Positions 19,530 through 27,188 of a stretch of DNA of 64,000 nt are shown here, in pieces. The DNA comes from Streptomyces sp. NBC_01549. Its GTDB lineage: Bacteria > Actinomycetota > Actinomycetes > Streptomycetales > Streptomycetaceae. Both the position numbers and the translations under genes were made by a program. The notes under the pieces were generated by a model. The model did not search any database. It worked only from the letters and a program-made list of their open reading frames with translations, and had not been told where the DNA came from. The stretch spans positions 3,250,501 through 3,314,500 of the forward strand of contig NZ_JAPEPW010000001.1 of NCBI RefSeq assembly GCF_026339955.1. The letters are read 5' to 3'. Within the stretch, counting starts at the first letter, position 1. Every line of letters starts with the position of its first letter.

Positions 19530-19637
19530 ATATTAAATTGACCAGTTGTAGGTGGGGTGTAAGTTCCGTGGTTCTGAAAACTTATGCGGTGACACCCGTC
19601 ACACGCCAGACTCCTTGTTGCCTGAGACGCGTCTGCG

Positions 19638-19844
19638 CTAAAGGAGTTGGGGCGGGTGCGCCTCGAAGGGAGTTTCGCCCTCGGCCGCCGCCTCGTCCTC
19701 CTCGCCGTGTGCGGAGGGCTCCATGGCCAGTCTCAGGAGCTGGTGGCAGATCGGGCAGTGCCGCGTCAGATGGCGGTACCCGGAGGCGGCCGACAGATGG
19801 GCGCGGAGCAGAGCGCGCGTCTCGTGCCGTGCGGACGCCGCCAT
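19638..19844 (-). CDS. small CxxC protein next to bldC (DUF6274-like)
   Basis: A 68-residue protein opening MAASARHETRALLRAHLSAA, then HLTRHCPICHQLLRLAMEP. The HxxxHCPICH arrangement looks like a small zinc-binding motif, and an acidic tail follows. I recall a Streptomyces family of this kind (DUF6274) but cannot confirm it here. The ATG at 19844 and good third-position G/C support translation. The neighbouring 19845-20165 shows no gene that I can support. Confidence 0.6.
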   Translation of the reverse strand: MAASARHETRALLRAHLSAASGYRHLTRHCPICHQLLRLAMEPSAHGEEDEAAAEGETPFEAHPPQLL

Positions 19845-20165
19845 GGACCACCTCCAGGAGGTCGAGTGCCCTGGATTCCGGGGTACCCGTGGAATGTGAC
19901 GGCGTCAAGATGCGGGGGGCTCCGCCGGCCGGGCGGGGGCGACGTCCGGCCTGGGCGAGGGAGGGCCTTGAAGGGGCGGTCATGCGGGCGTGGGGGCGCG
20001 TGGGCGCGTGAAGTGGCGCGAGGGGCGTGAAGAGGCTTTGAGGGGCGCATGAGGCCCCGGGGCCTGTGTGTCCACGCTGAGGGCCTGGACGGACGTGTGC
20101 CGGGATTCCGGGCGTGCGGACGGTTCCGGGAGGCCGGGTGTGCGGGGTGTCCGAGGTGCGTACGC

Positions 20166-20199
20166 ACGAGAGCCCGGGTCCGAAGACCCGGGCTCTCGT
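20166..20199 (-). terminator. intrinsic terminator after hrpA / tRNA-Asp
   Basis: A 15-bp perfect stem, ACGAGAGCCCGGGTC/GACCCGGGCTCTCGT, with a CGAA tetraloop, 8 bp beyond the leftward tRNA-Asp. Confidence 0.9.
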
Positions 20200-20207
20200 A
20201 TCTACTG

Positions 20208-20282
20208 CGGTCCTGACGGGATTTGAACCCGCGGCCTCCACCTTGACAGGGTGGCGAGCACTCCAAACTGCTCCACAGGACC
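20208..20282 (-). tRNA. tRNA-Asp (anticodon GTC)
   Basis: Acceptor GGTCCTG/CAGGACC, anticodon loop CTGTCAA on a CCACC/GGTGG stem, T-loop TTCAAAT, discriminator G, 75 nt. It appears identical to the copy at 26914-26988. It lies 94 bp downstream of hrpA on the same strand. Confidence 0.97.
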
Positions 20283-20375
20283 AGGTTTCGCAGTCGCTTT
20301 CTTGCGTTGCGCTGCGAGAACAGACTGTACAGGAGGGTGGGCCCGGGGTCGAACTCACCCACCGTGCAGGCCTCG

Positions 20376-23300
20376 TTACGGCACGGCCGCGTCGATCGCC
20401 TTCACGATGCGCTTGTCGGAGACGGGGTACGCCGTGCCGAGCGCGTGGGCGAAATAGCTGACCCGGAGCTCCTCGATCATCCAGCGGATGTCCAGGACCT
20501 GCTGCGGGACCGGACGGCCCTGCGGCATCTGTTCCAGGAGCCACGCGTACTCGTCCTGCATCTCGTGGACCTTCTCCATGCGGGTGGTGTCCCGCTGGAC
20601 GCCGGTCGGCATCTGCTGCAGGCGGCGGTCGGCGGCGACCAGATAGCGCATCAGGTCCGGGAGCCGGCGCAGCCCGGTCGCCGTGACGAAGCCGGGCTTC
20701 ACCAGGGCGTTCAGCTGCGTCCGTACGTCCGTGAGGTTGGTCAGGAGGGTGGGGCTGCCGGTGGCCTTCAGACGGCGCTCACAGGCCTGCCAGGCGGCGA
20801 GGACCTGCTGCACCTGACCCACCGTCCGGACCGTCGTGTCGACGATCTCGGCGCGCACCTTGTCGTACAGCTTGCGGTACGACTCCTCGTCCCACGCCGG
20901 GCCCCCGAAGTCGCCGATCAGCTTGTCCGCCGCCGCCATCGCGCAGTCGTCGAACAGGGCCTGCACGGAGCCGTGCGGGTTGGCGGAGAGAGCGAGTTTC
21001 TGGGCGTTCGTGAGCTTGTCCGAGGCGAACTTCGCGGGGTTCACCGGGATGTTGCGCAGGATCAGCCGCCGGGTGCCCTTCCACATCGCCTGCGCCTGCT
21101 CGGCCTCCGTGTCGAAGAGGCGTACGGAGACGGTGTTCGCCGTCGGTCCGTCGTCGACCAGGGCCAGATACGCCTTCACCGGCTGGCCGGCCCGGCGCGT
21201 CTCGAAGACACGCGTCAGCGTGTCGATCGTCCAGTCCGTGAGGCCCGTACGTTCCAGGGACTCGCCGCCCTCGCGCTCCGCCGTGGCCGCCGCGGCCTGC
21301 GAGAGCGCCTTGCGTGCCTTCGGCTTCAGCTGGAGCTGGAGGGTCGAGAGGTCCTTGTCCTCGGCCAGCTTGCGCCGCCGCTCGTCGACGATCCGGAAGG
21401 TGATCTTCAGGTGGTCGGGGACGCGGGACCAGTCGAAGTCGTCGGCCGTGACCGGCACGCCGACCATCCGCTTGAGCTCGCGGGCGAGGGTCGTCGCCAG
21501 CGGCTCCTGAAGGGGCACGGCCTGGTCGAGGAACCGCTTCGCGAAGTTCGGGGCGGGGACGTAGTTGCGGCGGATGGGCTTGGGGAGGGAGCGGATGAGT
21601 TCGGTGACCACCTCTTCGCGCAGGCCCGGGATCTGCCAGTCGAAGCCGTCGTCCGTCACCTGGTTCAGGACCTGGAGCGGGATGTGGACCGTGACGCCGT
21701 CGGCGTCCGCGCCCGGCTCGAACTGGTAGGTCACCCGGAACTTCAGGCGGCCCTGACGCCATGAGTCGGGGTAGTCGTCCTTGCTGACGTCACCGGCTCG
21801 CTCGTTGATGAGCATCGAGCGCTCGAAGTCGAGGAGCTCCGGCTCGTCATGGTGCTTGTGCTTCCACCACGAGTCGAAGTGCGCGCCGGACACGACATGG
21901 GCCGGCACCCGCTGGTCGTAGAAGTCGAACAGCGTCTCGTCGTCGACCAGGATGTCCCGGCGGCGGGCACGGTGCTCCAGCTCCTCGACCTCGGTCAGGA
22001 GCTTGCGGTTGTCGGCGAAGAACTTGTGGTGCGTGCGCCAGTCGCCCTCCACGAGGGCGTTGCGGATGAAGAGGTCACGACTCGTCTCGGGGTCGATACG
22101 ACCGTAGTTGACCTTGCGTTGGGCGACGATCGGGACGCCGTAGAGAGTGACCTTCTCGTACGCCATCACGGCCGCCTGGTCCTTCTCCCAGTGCGGTTCG
22201 CTGTACGTGCGCTTGAGGAGGTGTTCCGCCAGGGGTTCGATCCACTCGGGTTCGATCCTGGCGTTCACCCGGGCCCAGAGCCGGGAGGTCTCCACCAGCT
22301 CGGCCGACATCACGAAACGCGGGGGCTTCTTGAAGAGGGCCGAGCCCGGGAAGACCGCGAACTTGGCGTTGCGGGCACCCAGGTACTCGTTCTTGCCCGT
22401 GCTCCTCCCGCTCTCGCCCCCGGTCTCCTTCACGTCCTTCATGCCGACGTGCGAGAGCAGACCGGCGAGCAGGGAGACATGGACGCTCTGGTCCGCCGCG
22501 TCGTCCTCGTTGAGGTGGATCCCCATCTGCTTGGCGACCGTGCGCAGCTGGGTGTAGATGTCCTGCCACTCGCGGATGCGCAGGAAGTTCAGGTACTCCT
22601 GCTTGCACATACGGCGGAAGGCCGACGAGCCCCGTTCCTTCTGTTGTTCGCGGACGTAACGCCAGAGGTTGAGGAAGGCGAGGAAGTCGCTCGTCTCGTC
22701 CTTGAAGCGGGCGTGCTGCTGGTCCGCCTGCGTCTGCTTGTCGGCGGGGCGCTCGCGCGGGTCCTGGATGGAGAGCGCGGCCGCGATCACCATGACCTCG
22801 CGCGCACAGCCGTTCTTGTCGGCCTCCAGGACCATACGGGCCAGCCGGGGGTCCACGGGGAGCTGGGCGAGCTTGCGGCCGGTCTGTGTGAGCCGCTTGC
22901 GTACGTCCTTCTCGCTCGGGTCCAGCGCGCCCAGTTCCTGGAGCAGTTGGACGCCGTCGCGGATGTTGCGGTGGTCCGGCGGGTCGATGAAGGGGAACTT
23001 CTCGATGTCGCCGAGGCCGGCCGCCGTCATCTGGAGTATGACGCTCGCCAGGTTCGTACGGAGGATCTCCGCGTCCGTGAACTCCGGGCGGGCGTTGAAG
23101 TCGTCCTCGGAGTACAGGCGGATGCAGATGCCGTCCGACGTACGGCCGCAGCGGCCCTTGCGCTGGTTGGCGCTGGCCTGCGAGACCGGCTCGATGGGGA
23201 GGCGCTGGACCTTTGTGCGATGGCTGTATCTGGAGATACGGGCGTTACCCGGGTCGATGACGTACTTGATGCCCGGAACGGTGAGCGAGGTCTCGGCGAC

Positions 23301-24353
23301 GTTGGTCGCCAGAACGATCCTGCGGCCGGTGTGGGGCTGGAAGACGCGGTGCTGCTCTGCGTGGGAGAGACGGGCGTAGAGGGGGAGCACCTCGGTGAAG
23401 CGGTACTGCTTCTTGGTGAGCGCGTCCGCCGTGTCGCGGATCTCGCGTTCGCCGGAGAGGAAGACCAGGATGTCGCCCTTGCCCTCGGCCTGCAGTTCCT
23501 CGACCGCGTCCGTGATCGCGGTGATCTGGTCGCGGTCGGCGTCGTCGCCGTCCTCTTCGAGGAGCGGGCGGTAGCGGACCTCTACTGGATACGTCCGCCC
23601 GCTGACCTCGACGATCGGGGCGTCGCCGAAGTGGCGGGAGAAGCGCTCCGGGTCGATCGTGGCCGAGGTGATGACGACCTTCAGGTCCGGGCGCTTGGGG
23701 AGCAGCTGGGCGAGGTAGCCGAGCAGGAAGTCGATGTTGAGGGACCGCTCGTGGGCCTCGTCGATGATGATCGTGTCGTAGGCGCGCAGTTCGCGGTCCG
23801 TCTGGATCTCCGCGAGCAGGATGCCGTCCGTCATGAGCTTGACGAAGGTGGCGTCCGGGTTGACCTGATCGGTGAAGCGGACCTTCCAGCCGACGGCCTC
23901 GCCGAGCGGTGTGTCCAGCTCGTCCGCGACCCGCTCCGCGACCGTACGGGCGGCGATACGACGGGGCTGGGTGTGCCCGATCATGCCGCGGACGCCACGG
24001 CCCAGCTCCATGCAGATCTTCGGGATCTGGGTGGTCTTGCCGGACCCGGTCTCACCGGCGACGATCACCACCTGATGGTCACGGATGGCTTCCGCGATCA
24101 CGTCCTTCTTCTGGCTGACGGGCAGCTGCTCGGGATACGTGACGGCGGGCACGCGGGCGCGGCGCTCGGCCATGCGGGCCTCGGCCTTGGTGACCTCCGC
24201 CTCGATCTCGGCGAGTACGGCGGTCCGGGCCTCGGGCTTGCGGATCCGGCGCGCGCCCTCGAGCCTGCGGCCGAGCCGGTGCGCGTCGCGCAGGGACAGC
24301 TCGGCCAGGCGGGGGGCGAGATCGCCGAGGGCGGGGGCAGGGTGCGTAGACAT
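20376..24353 (-). CDS. hrpA: ATP-dependent RNA helicase HrpA
   Basis: A 1325-residue DEAH-box helicase, the normal length of bacterial HrpA. Walker A is GETGSGKTTQIP at about residues 100-111, IIGHTQPRRIAART-like motif Ia (GHTQPRRIAART) near 130, DEAH in IIIDEAHERSLNIDF near 200, SATID near 230, and motif VI SQASANQRKGRCGR near 400. HA2/OB-type and the long HrpA C-terminal domain follow. It acts on RNA in the cytoplasm. In E. coli HrpA is linked to mRNA processing and ribosome rescue; the role here is inferred by family. It is downstream of the 24610-24954 gene, with a dispersed repeat between them. Confidence 0.96.
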   Translation of the reverse strand: MSTHPAPALGDLAPRLAELSLRDAHRLGRRLEGARRIRKPEARTAVLAEIEAEVTKAEARMAERRARVPAVTYPEQLPVSQKKDVIAEAIRDHQVVIVAGETGSGKTTQIPKICMELGRGVRGMIGHTQPRRIAARTVAERVADELDTPLGEAVGWKVRFTDQVNPDATFVKLMTDGILLAEIQTDRELRAYDTIIIDEAHERSLNIDFLLGYLAQLLPKRPDLKVVITSATIDPERFSRHFGDAPIVEVSGRTYPVEVRYRPLLEEDGDDADRDQITAITDAVEELQAEGKGDILVFLSGEREIRDTADALTKKQYRFTEVLPLYARLSHAEQHRVFQPHTGRRIVLATNVAETSLTVPGIKYVIDPGNARISRYSHRTKVQRLPIEPVSQASANQRKGRCGRTSDGICIRLYSEDDFNARPEFTDAEILRTNLASVILQMTAAGLGDIEKFPFIDPPDHRNIRDGVQLLQELGALDPSEKDVRKRLTQTGRKLAQLPVDPRLARMVLEADKNGCAREVMVIAAALSIQDPRERPADKQTQADQQHARFKDETSDFLAFLNLWRYVREQQKERGSSAFRRMCKQEYLNFLRIREWQDIYTQLRTVAKQMGIHLNEDDAADQSVHVSLLAGLLSHVGMKDVKETGGESGRSTGKNEYLGARNAKFAVFPGSALFKKPPRFVMSAELVETSRLWARVNARIEPEWIEPLAEHLLKRTYSEPHWEKDQAAVMAYEKVTLYGVPIVAQRKVNYGRIDPETSRDLFIRNALVEGDWRTHHKFFADNRKLLTEVEELEHRARRRDILVDDETLFDFYDQRVPAHVVSGAHFDSWWKHKHHDEPELLDFERSMLINERAGDVSKDDYPDSWRQGRLKFRVTYQFEPGADADGVTVHIPLQVLNQVTDDGFDWQIPGLREEVVTELIRSLPKPIRRNYVPAPNFAKRFLDQAVPLQEPLATTLARELKRMVGVPVTADDFDWSRVPDHLKITFRIVDERRRKLAEDKDLSTLQLQLKPKARKALSQAAAATAEREGGESLERTGLTDWTIDTLTRVFETRRAGQPVKAYLALVDDGPTANTVSVRLFDTEAEQAQAMWKGTRRLILRNIPVNPAKFASDKLTNAQKLALSANPHGSVQALFDDCAMAAADKLIGDFGGPAWDEESYRKLYDKVRAEIVDTTVRTVGQVQQVLAAWQACERRLKATGSPTLLTNLTDVRTQLNALVKPGFVTATGLRRLPDLMRYLVAADRRLQQMPTGVQRDTTRMEKVHEMQDEYAWLLEQMPQGRPVPQQVLDIRWMIEELRVSYFAHALGTAYPVSDKRIVKAIDAAVP

Positions 24354-24431
24354 ACGGCGTCCAGGATCTCACCTCGCCGAAATTACTGGCGAGTGCTTTA
24401 TCCGGGGACCCGTGGGGCGCCTGGTGGCGGT

Positions 24432-24556
24432 GGTGGGTCGGGGCCGTGCCGGTACGTCGAGCCCATGGCCGCTGGATCAGACGTGGGCCGGGCAAGGGAG
24501 CCGCTGCTCGATCCGAACGTAAGCGACGGGCTTGCGACGCACCGCCACGGCCCCTC
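24432..24556. repeat. dispersed ~125-bp element with inverted ends, copy 1
   Basis: It begins GGTGGGTCGGGGCCGTGCCG and ends GACGCACCGCCACGGCCCC. The two ends are imperfect inverted repeats of about 22 bp (GGGGCCGTGCCGGTACGTCG against the complement of the right end). It contains CGAACGTAAGCGACGGGCTT. A clear homologue lies at 54715-54837. It is between the hrpA start and a leftward small gene. No coding function is visible. Confidence 0.7.
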
Positions 24557-24609
24557 GCGCGTCGTACGGCGACTGCGGGTGAGTGGGGCGAGCGGTCTGT
24601 GGTGGCGGG

Positions 24610-24954
24610 TCAGGGGGCGCGGGGGGCCGGAGGTGTGGGGGTCGGGGGCTCGGTCGGCTGTGTTGGTGTCTCGGGGGGTGCCGGGGTGCGACGGGGGGCG
24701 CCCTGGGCCATGGACTGGGCGGTGTTGGAGACGGCCTTGATGCCCAGGTAGGCGGTGGTCATGCTGCTCACCGCGGTGAACGCGGCGGTGAGCACGCCGA
24801 CGATCACGGCCTTGTCGCCGTCGAGCCGCCAGACGCCGAAGATCGCGACGCCCGAGATCGCGAGAATGCTGACGACCACGGCCAACAGCCCGTACCGGGC
24901 CCGGTCCTTCTCCAATTCGGTGTCCCGAATCACTCTGGCCACGTTCCGGCTCAT
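24610..24954 (-). CDS. small membrane protein with proline-rich tail
   Basis: A 114-residue protein from ATG 24954: a charged N-terminus (MSRNVARVIRDTELEKDRAR), two membrane helices (about residues 22-41, GLLAVVVSILAISGVAIFGV, and 48-70), then SMTTAYLGIKAVSNTAQ. The tail is low-complexity Pro/Thr/Ala-rich. The arrangement resembles small phage-like or holin-like proteins but no family is certain. The longer frame to 25038 lacks coding character. Function unknown. Confidence 0.65.
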   Translation of the reverse strand: MSRNVARVIRDTELEKDRARYGLLAVVVSILAISGVAIFGVWRLDGDKAVIVGVLTAAFTAVSSMTTAYLGIKAVSNTAQSMAQGAPRRTPAPPETPTQPTEPPTPTPPAPRAP

Positions 24955-25065
24955 GTCTTCCCCGCCCCGAAGAAACCTGCTGGACCGGGCAGAACATAGC
25001 GGCGGCCGAGCGCCGGTGCCAAGCGAGCCGCCCGTCACCGGTCGCGCCCGTCCCGGCGCGAAGAA

Positions 25066-25093
25066 AGGGGCGAACCCTTTCGGGTCCGCCCCT
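25066..25093 (-). terminator. intrinsic terminator of the secreted-protein gene
   Basis: AGGGGCGAACCC and GGGTCCGCCCCT pair with one mismatch around a TTTC loop. TTCTT follows on the minus strand. It is 22 bp after the stop at 25115. Confidence 0.75.
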
Positions 25094-25114
25094 CCTCAGC
25101 TGTCCGCGCGGATG

Positions 25115-26743
25115 TCATCGCACGTCGACGTAGTCCTCCGTGCCGTCGCCCACGAAGTGCTTGCTGTCGGGATACAGGAAGACGGGTACCCAGGTGCCGT
25201 CCTGCTGGGCCTTGAAGCCCTTGCTGAAGGATCCGTTCGATTTCGTGGTGACGGTGGACATCAGGTACCAGGTCTTCTTGCCCTTGGGCCGGAAGAGGAT
25301 CTGCACCTTCTTGGCGCCGTACGCCTTCCAGGCGGTGGTGCCGGCCTTGCGCTCCTGGAGCACGCCCTTGACGGTGATCGTCCGGCCCTTGGCGACGGGC
25401 TCGGGAGACGCGTTGGCGTCCTTGATCCGGGTGAGGGCGCGGTTCCTGCGCAGGCTGCCGCTGACGCCGCCCTTGATGTCCTTGGTGGTGGAGCCCGCGT
25501 AGTGCAGCCGCCAGTAGCCGTCCGTGTAGCCCGGCAGCTTCTCGACGATGAACTGCGAGCCGTTGGTGGTCTGCACCGTCTTCTTGGTGCTCCAGCCGGT
25601 CCTGCCGTCGCGCGAGTACTGGATGTCGACGGCGATCTTGTCGTTGGTGTCCCGTCCGACCAGGTCGGCGATGCCGGTGACGTCCAGCTGTGCGTACTCG
25701 TCCAGTCGCGCCGTGAACTCGGTGAACTTCGTCGTCGCGGTGACCGCCACGGTGACGTCGGCGGACGCGGTGCGCTGGATGAAGGGGTTGAACGGGTACG
25801 GCTGGAAGGCCACCTTGAAGACGTTCTTGCTGCCGTACGCGTACTTCGTGAAGGAGAAGCGTCCGTTCGCGTCGGTGGTCGACTGGACGGGGTTGCAGGT
25901 GGTGCAGTCCTTGTAGTCCATCTGCAGCGGGACGCCGGACAGCGGCTTCCACTCCGTGCCGCTCTGGTACTGGAGCGTTCCGGTGACGTTGAACTTGTCG
26001 TTCGCGGTGACGTGGAAGCTGCTCTTGTCGAGGACGAACCGGGTCGGCGCGGCCTTCGGCCGGACATCGACCCAGGGACTGGCGGCGAAGCCCAGGTCGC
26101 CGTTGTACTCGGCGAAGGTCCAGCCGCCCGCCGTCGTCTCATGGGAGGCGGAGAAGTGGCCGGCGTCGTCCGTGACGGCGGTCGCGTCGACGTTCTGGTC
26201 GAAGGTGAGGTCCACGGTGGCGCCGGGCAGCGGCACCGTCTCGCGGGTGCTGGGGTCGCGGACGACCATGTCACCGGCGGCCGTGACCGTCTTGTGCTCG
26301 ATGTCCGGTTCGGTCGGCGTGACCGAGTAACCGGTGATGACGGGCTGCTTCTGGTAGTGCAGAGTGCCGGCGTTCTGCTGGACGGTGGTCTCGCCCGAGG
26401 AGTCCGTGGCCTCGATGTCGACCGTGTAGTCGCCCAGGGAGTCCAGATGGATGGGCTGGGAGGACCAGGTGCCGTCCCACGAGCTGTAGTCGTACGTGTG
26501 CGTGAAGTCGGTGATCGTGGCCACGGGTGCGTCCGACCCGCTGTCGCCGACCGGGCGGAGCTTGGCGGTGATCTTGTCGATCGAGCCGCTGTAGTTGAGG
26601 CGGACGTCGAGGACCGACCAGTCGGCCTGGTCGCTGTACGCATTCTTGACGTTCGGTCCCGCGGCGTGGGCCGTGCCGGGTATCGCGAGTGTGGCGGCCA
26701 GGACGGCACCGGCCGTCACCACTCCTCTGGCGATGTGTCTCAA
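25115..26743 (-). CDS. large secreted protein with Ig-like/calcium-binding-like repeats
   Basis: A 542-residue exported protein. The Sec signal peptide has a hydrophobic core (VVTAGAVLAATLAIP) and an AHA-A cleavage site near residue 28. The mature part reads as a chain of beta-sandwich modules: VRLNYSGSIDKITAKL, TDSSGETTV, GATVDLTFDQNVDATAVTDD (a typical carboxypeptidase-regulatory or SdrD-B-like turn), FHVTANDKFNVTGTLQY, and VSGSLRRNRALTRIKDANA. A CTTCNP pair of cysteines near residue 285 may form a disulphide. Such proteins bind surfaces or ligands; no enzyme motif was seen. Translation starts at a TTG after GAGGGGGG. The promoter must lie in or upstream of the terminator at 26771. Confidence 0.78.
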   Translation of the reverse strand: MRHIARGVVTAGAVLAATLAIPGTAHAAGPNVKNAYSDQADWSVLDVRLNYSGSIDKITAKLRPVGDSGSDAPVATITDFTHTYDYSSWDGTWSSQPIHLDSLGDYTVDIEATDSSGETTVQQNAGTLHYQKQPVITGYSVTPTEPDIEHKTVTAAGDMVVRDPSTRETVPLPGATVDLTFDQNVDATAVTDDAGHFSASHETTAGGWTFAEYNGDLGFAASPWVDVRPKAAPTRFVLDKSSFHVTANDKFNVTGTLQYQSGTEWKPLSGVPLQMDYKDCTTCNPVQSTTDANGRFSFTKYAYGSKNVFKVAFQPYPFNPFIQRTASADVTVAVTATTKFTEFTARLDEYAQLDVTGIADLVGRDTNDKIAVDIQYSRDGRTGWSTKKTVQTTNGSQFIVEKLPGYTDGYWRLHYAGSTTKDIKGGVSGSLRRNRALTRIKDANASPEPVAKGRTITVKGVLQERKAGTTAWKAYGAKKVQILFRPKGKKTWYLMSTVTTKSNGSFSKGFKAQQDGTWVPVFLYPDSKHFVGDGTEDYVDVR

Positions 26744-26770
26744 GAACCCCCCTCAGGCTCTCTGTGAGCG

Positions 26771-26810
26771 ACGAAAACCCCCTCCGATTCGATTCGGAGG
26801 GGGTTTTCGT
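26771..26810 (-). terminator. intrinsic terminator of the tRNA-Glu-Asp-Phe operon
   Basis: A 17-bp perfect stem from ACGAAAACCCCCTCCGA to its complement, with a TTCGAT loop, 6 bp beyond tRNA-Phe. It lies only 28 bp before the start of the secreted-protein gene. Confidence 0.9.
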
Positions 26811-26815
26811 TCTTG

Positions 26816-26889
26816 TGGCTGGGGCCGGGGTCGAACCGGCGACCTATCGCTTTTCAGGCGATCGCTCGTACCAACTGAGCTACCCAGCC
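26816..26889 (-). tRNA. tRNA-Phe (anticodon GAA)
   Basis: Acceptor GGCTGGG/CCCAGCC, anticodon loop CTGAAAA, T-loop TTCGACC, discriminator A. Last gene of a leftward Glu-Asp-Phe cluster. Confidence 0.97.
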
Positions 26890-26913
26890 ACGAGGTTTCC
26901 TGGGAAACCTCAG

Positions 26914-26988
26914 CGGTCCTGACGGGATTTGAACCCGCGGCCTCCACCTTGACAGGGTGGCGAGCACTCCAAACTGCTCCACAGGACC
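26914..26988 (-). tRNA. tRNA-Asp (anticodon GTC)
   Basis: Same sequence as the copy at 20208-20282: acceptor GGTCCTG/CAGGACC, anticodon loop CTGTCAA. Middle gene of the cluster, 24 bp before tRNA-Phe. Confidence 0.97.
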
Positions 26989-27035
26989 AAGCTGTTGCGT
27001 GCGACGCGTAAAACAGTGTCGCACACGGTGTTGCG

Positions 27036-27108
27036 TGCCCCCAACGGGATTCGAACCCGTGCTACCGCCTTGAAAGGGCGGCGTCCTAGGCCGCTAGACG
27101 ATGAGGGC
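27036..27108 (-). tRNA. tRNA-Glu (anticodon TTC)
   Basis: Acceptor GCCCTCA/TGGGGGC with one G-U pair, anticodon loop CTTTCAA on CCGCC/GGCGG, T-loop TTCGAAT, discriminator A. First gene of the cluster. Confidence 0.96.
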
Positions 27109-27188
27109 TATCGGCCCGCCTGGGCGCTTCTCAGCGCGTCGGGGACGTGAGAAGCATATGGGATGGCGGGAGGTATCGCCAAAACGGT

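Noticed and set aside
21849..24740. A 963-codon open frame on the plus strand across hrpA, and similar long frames opposite purL, purF and others
   Set aside because: They mirror the third-position G/C bias of the true genes, have Val/Gly/Arg/Asp-heavy compositions and no domain motifs.
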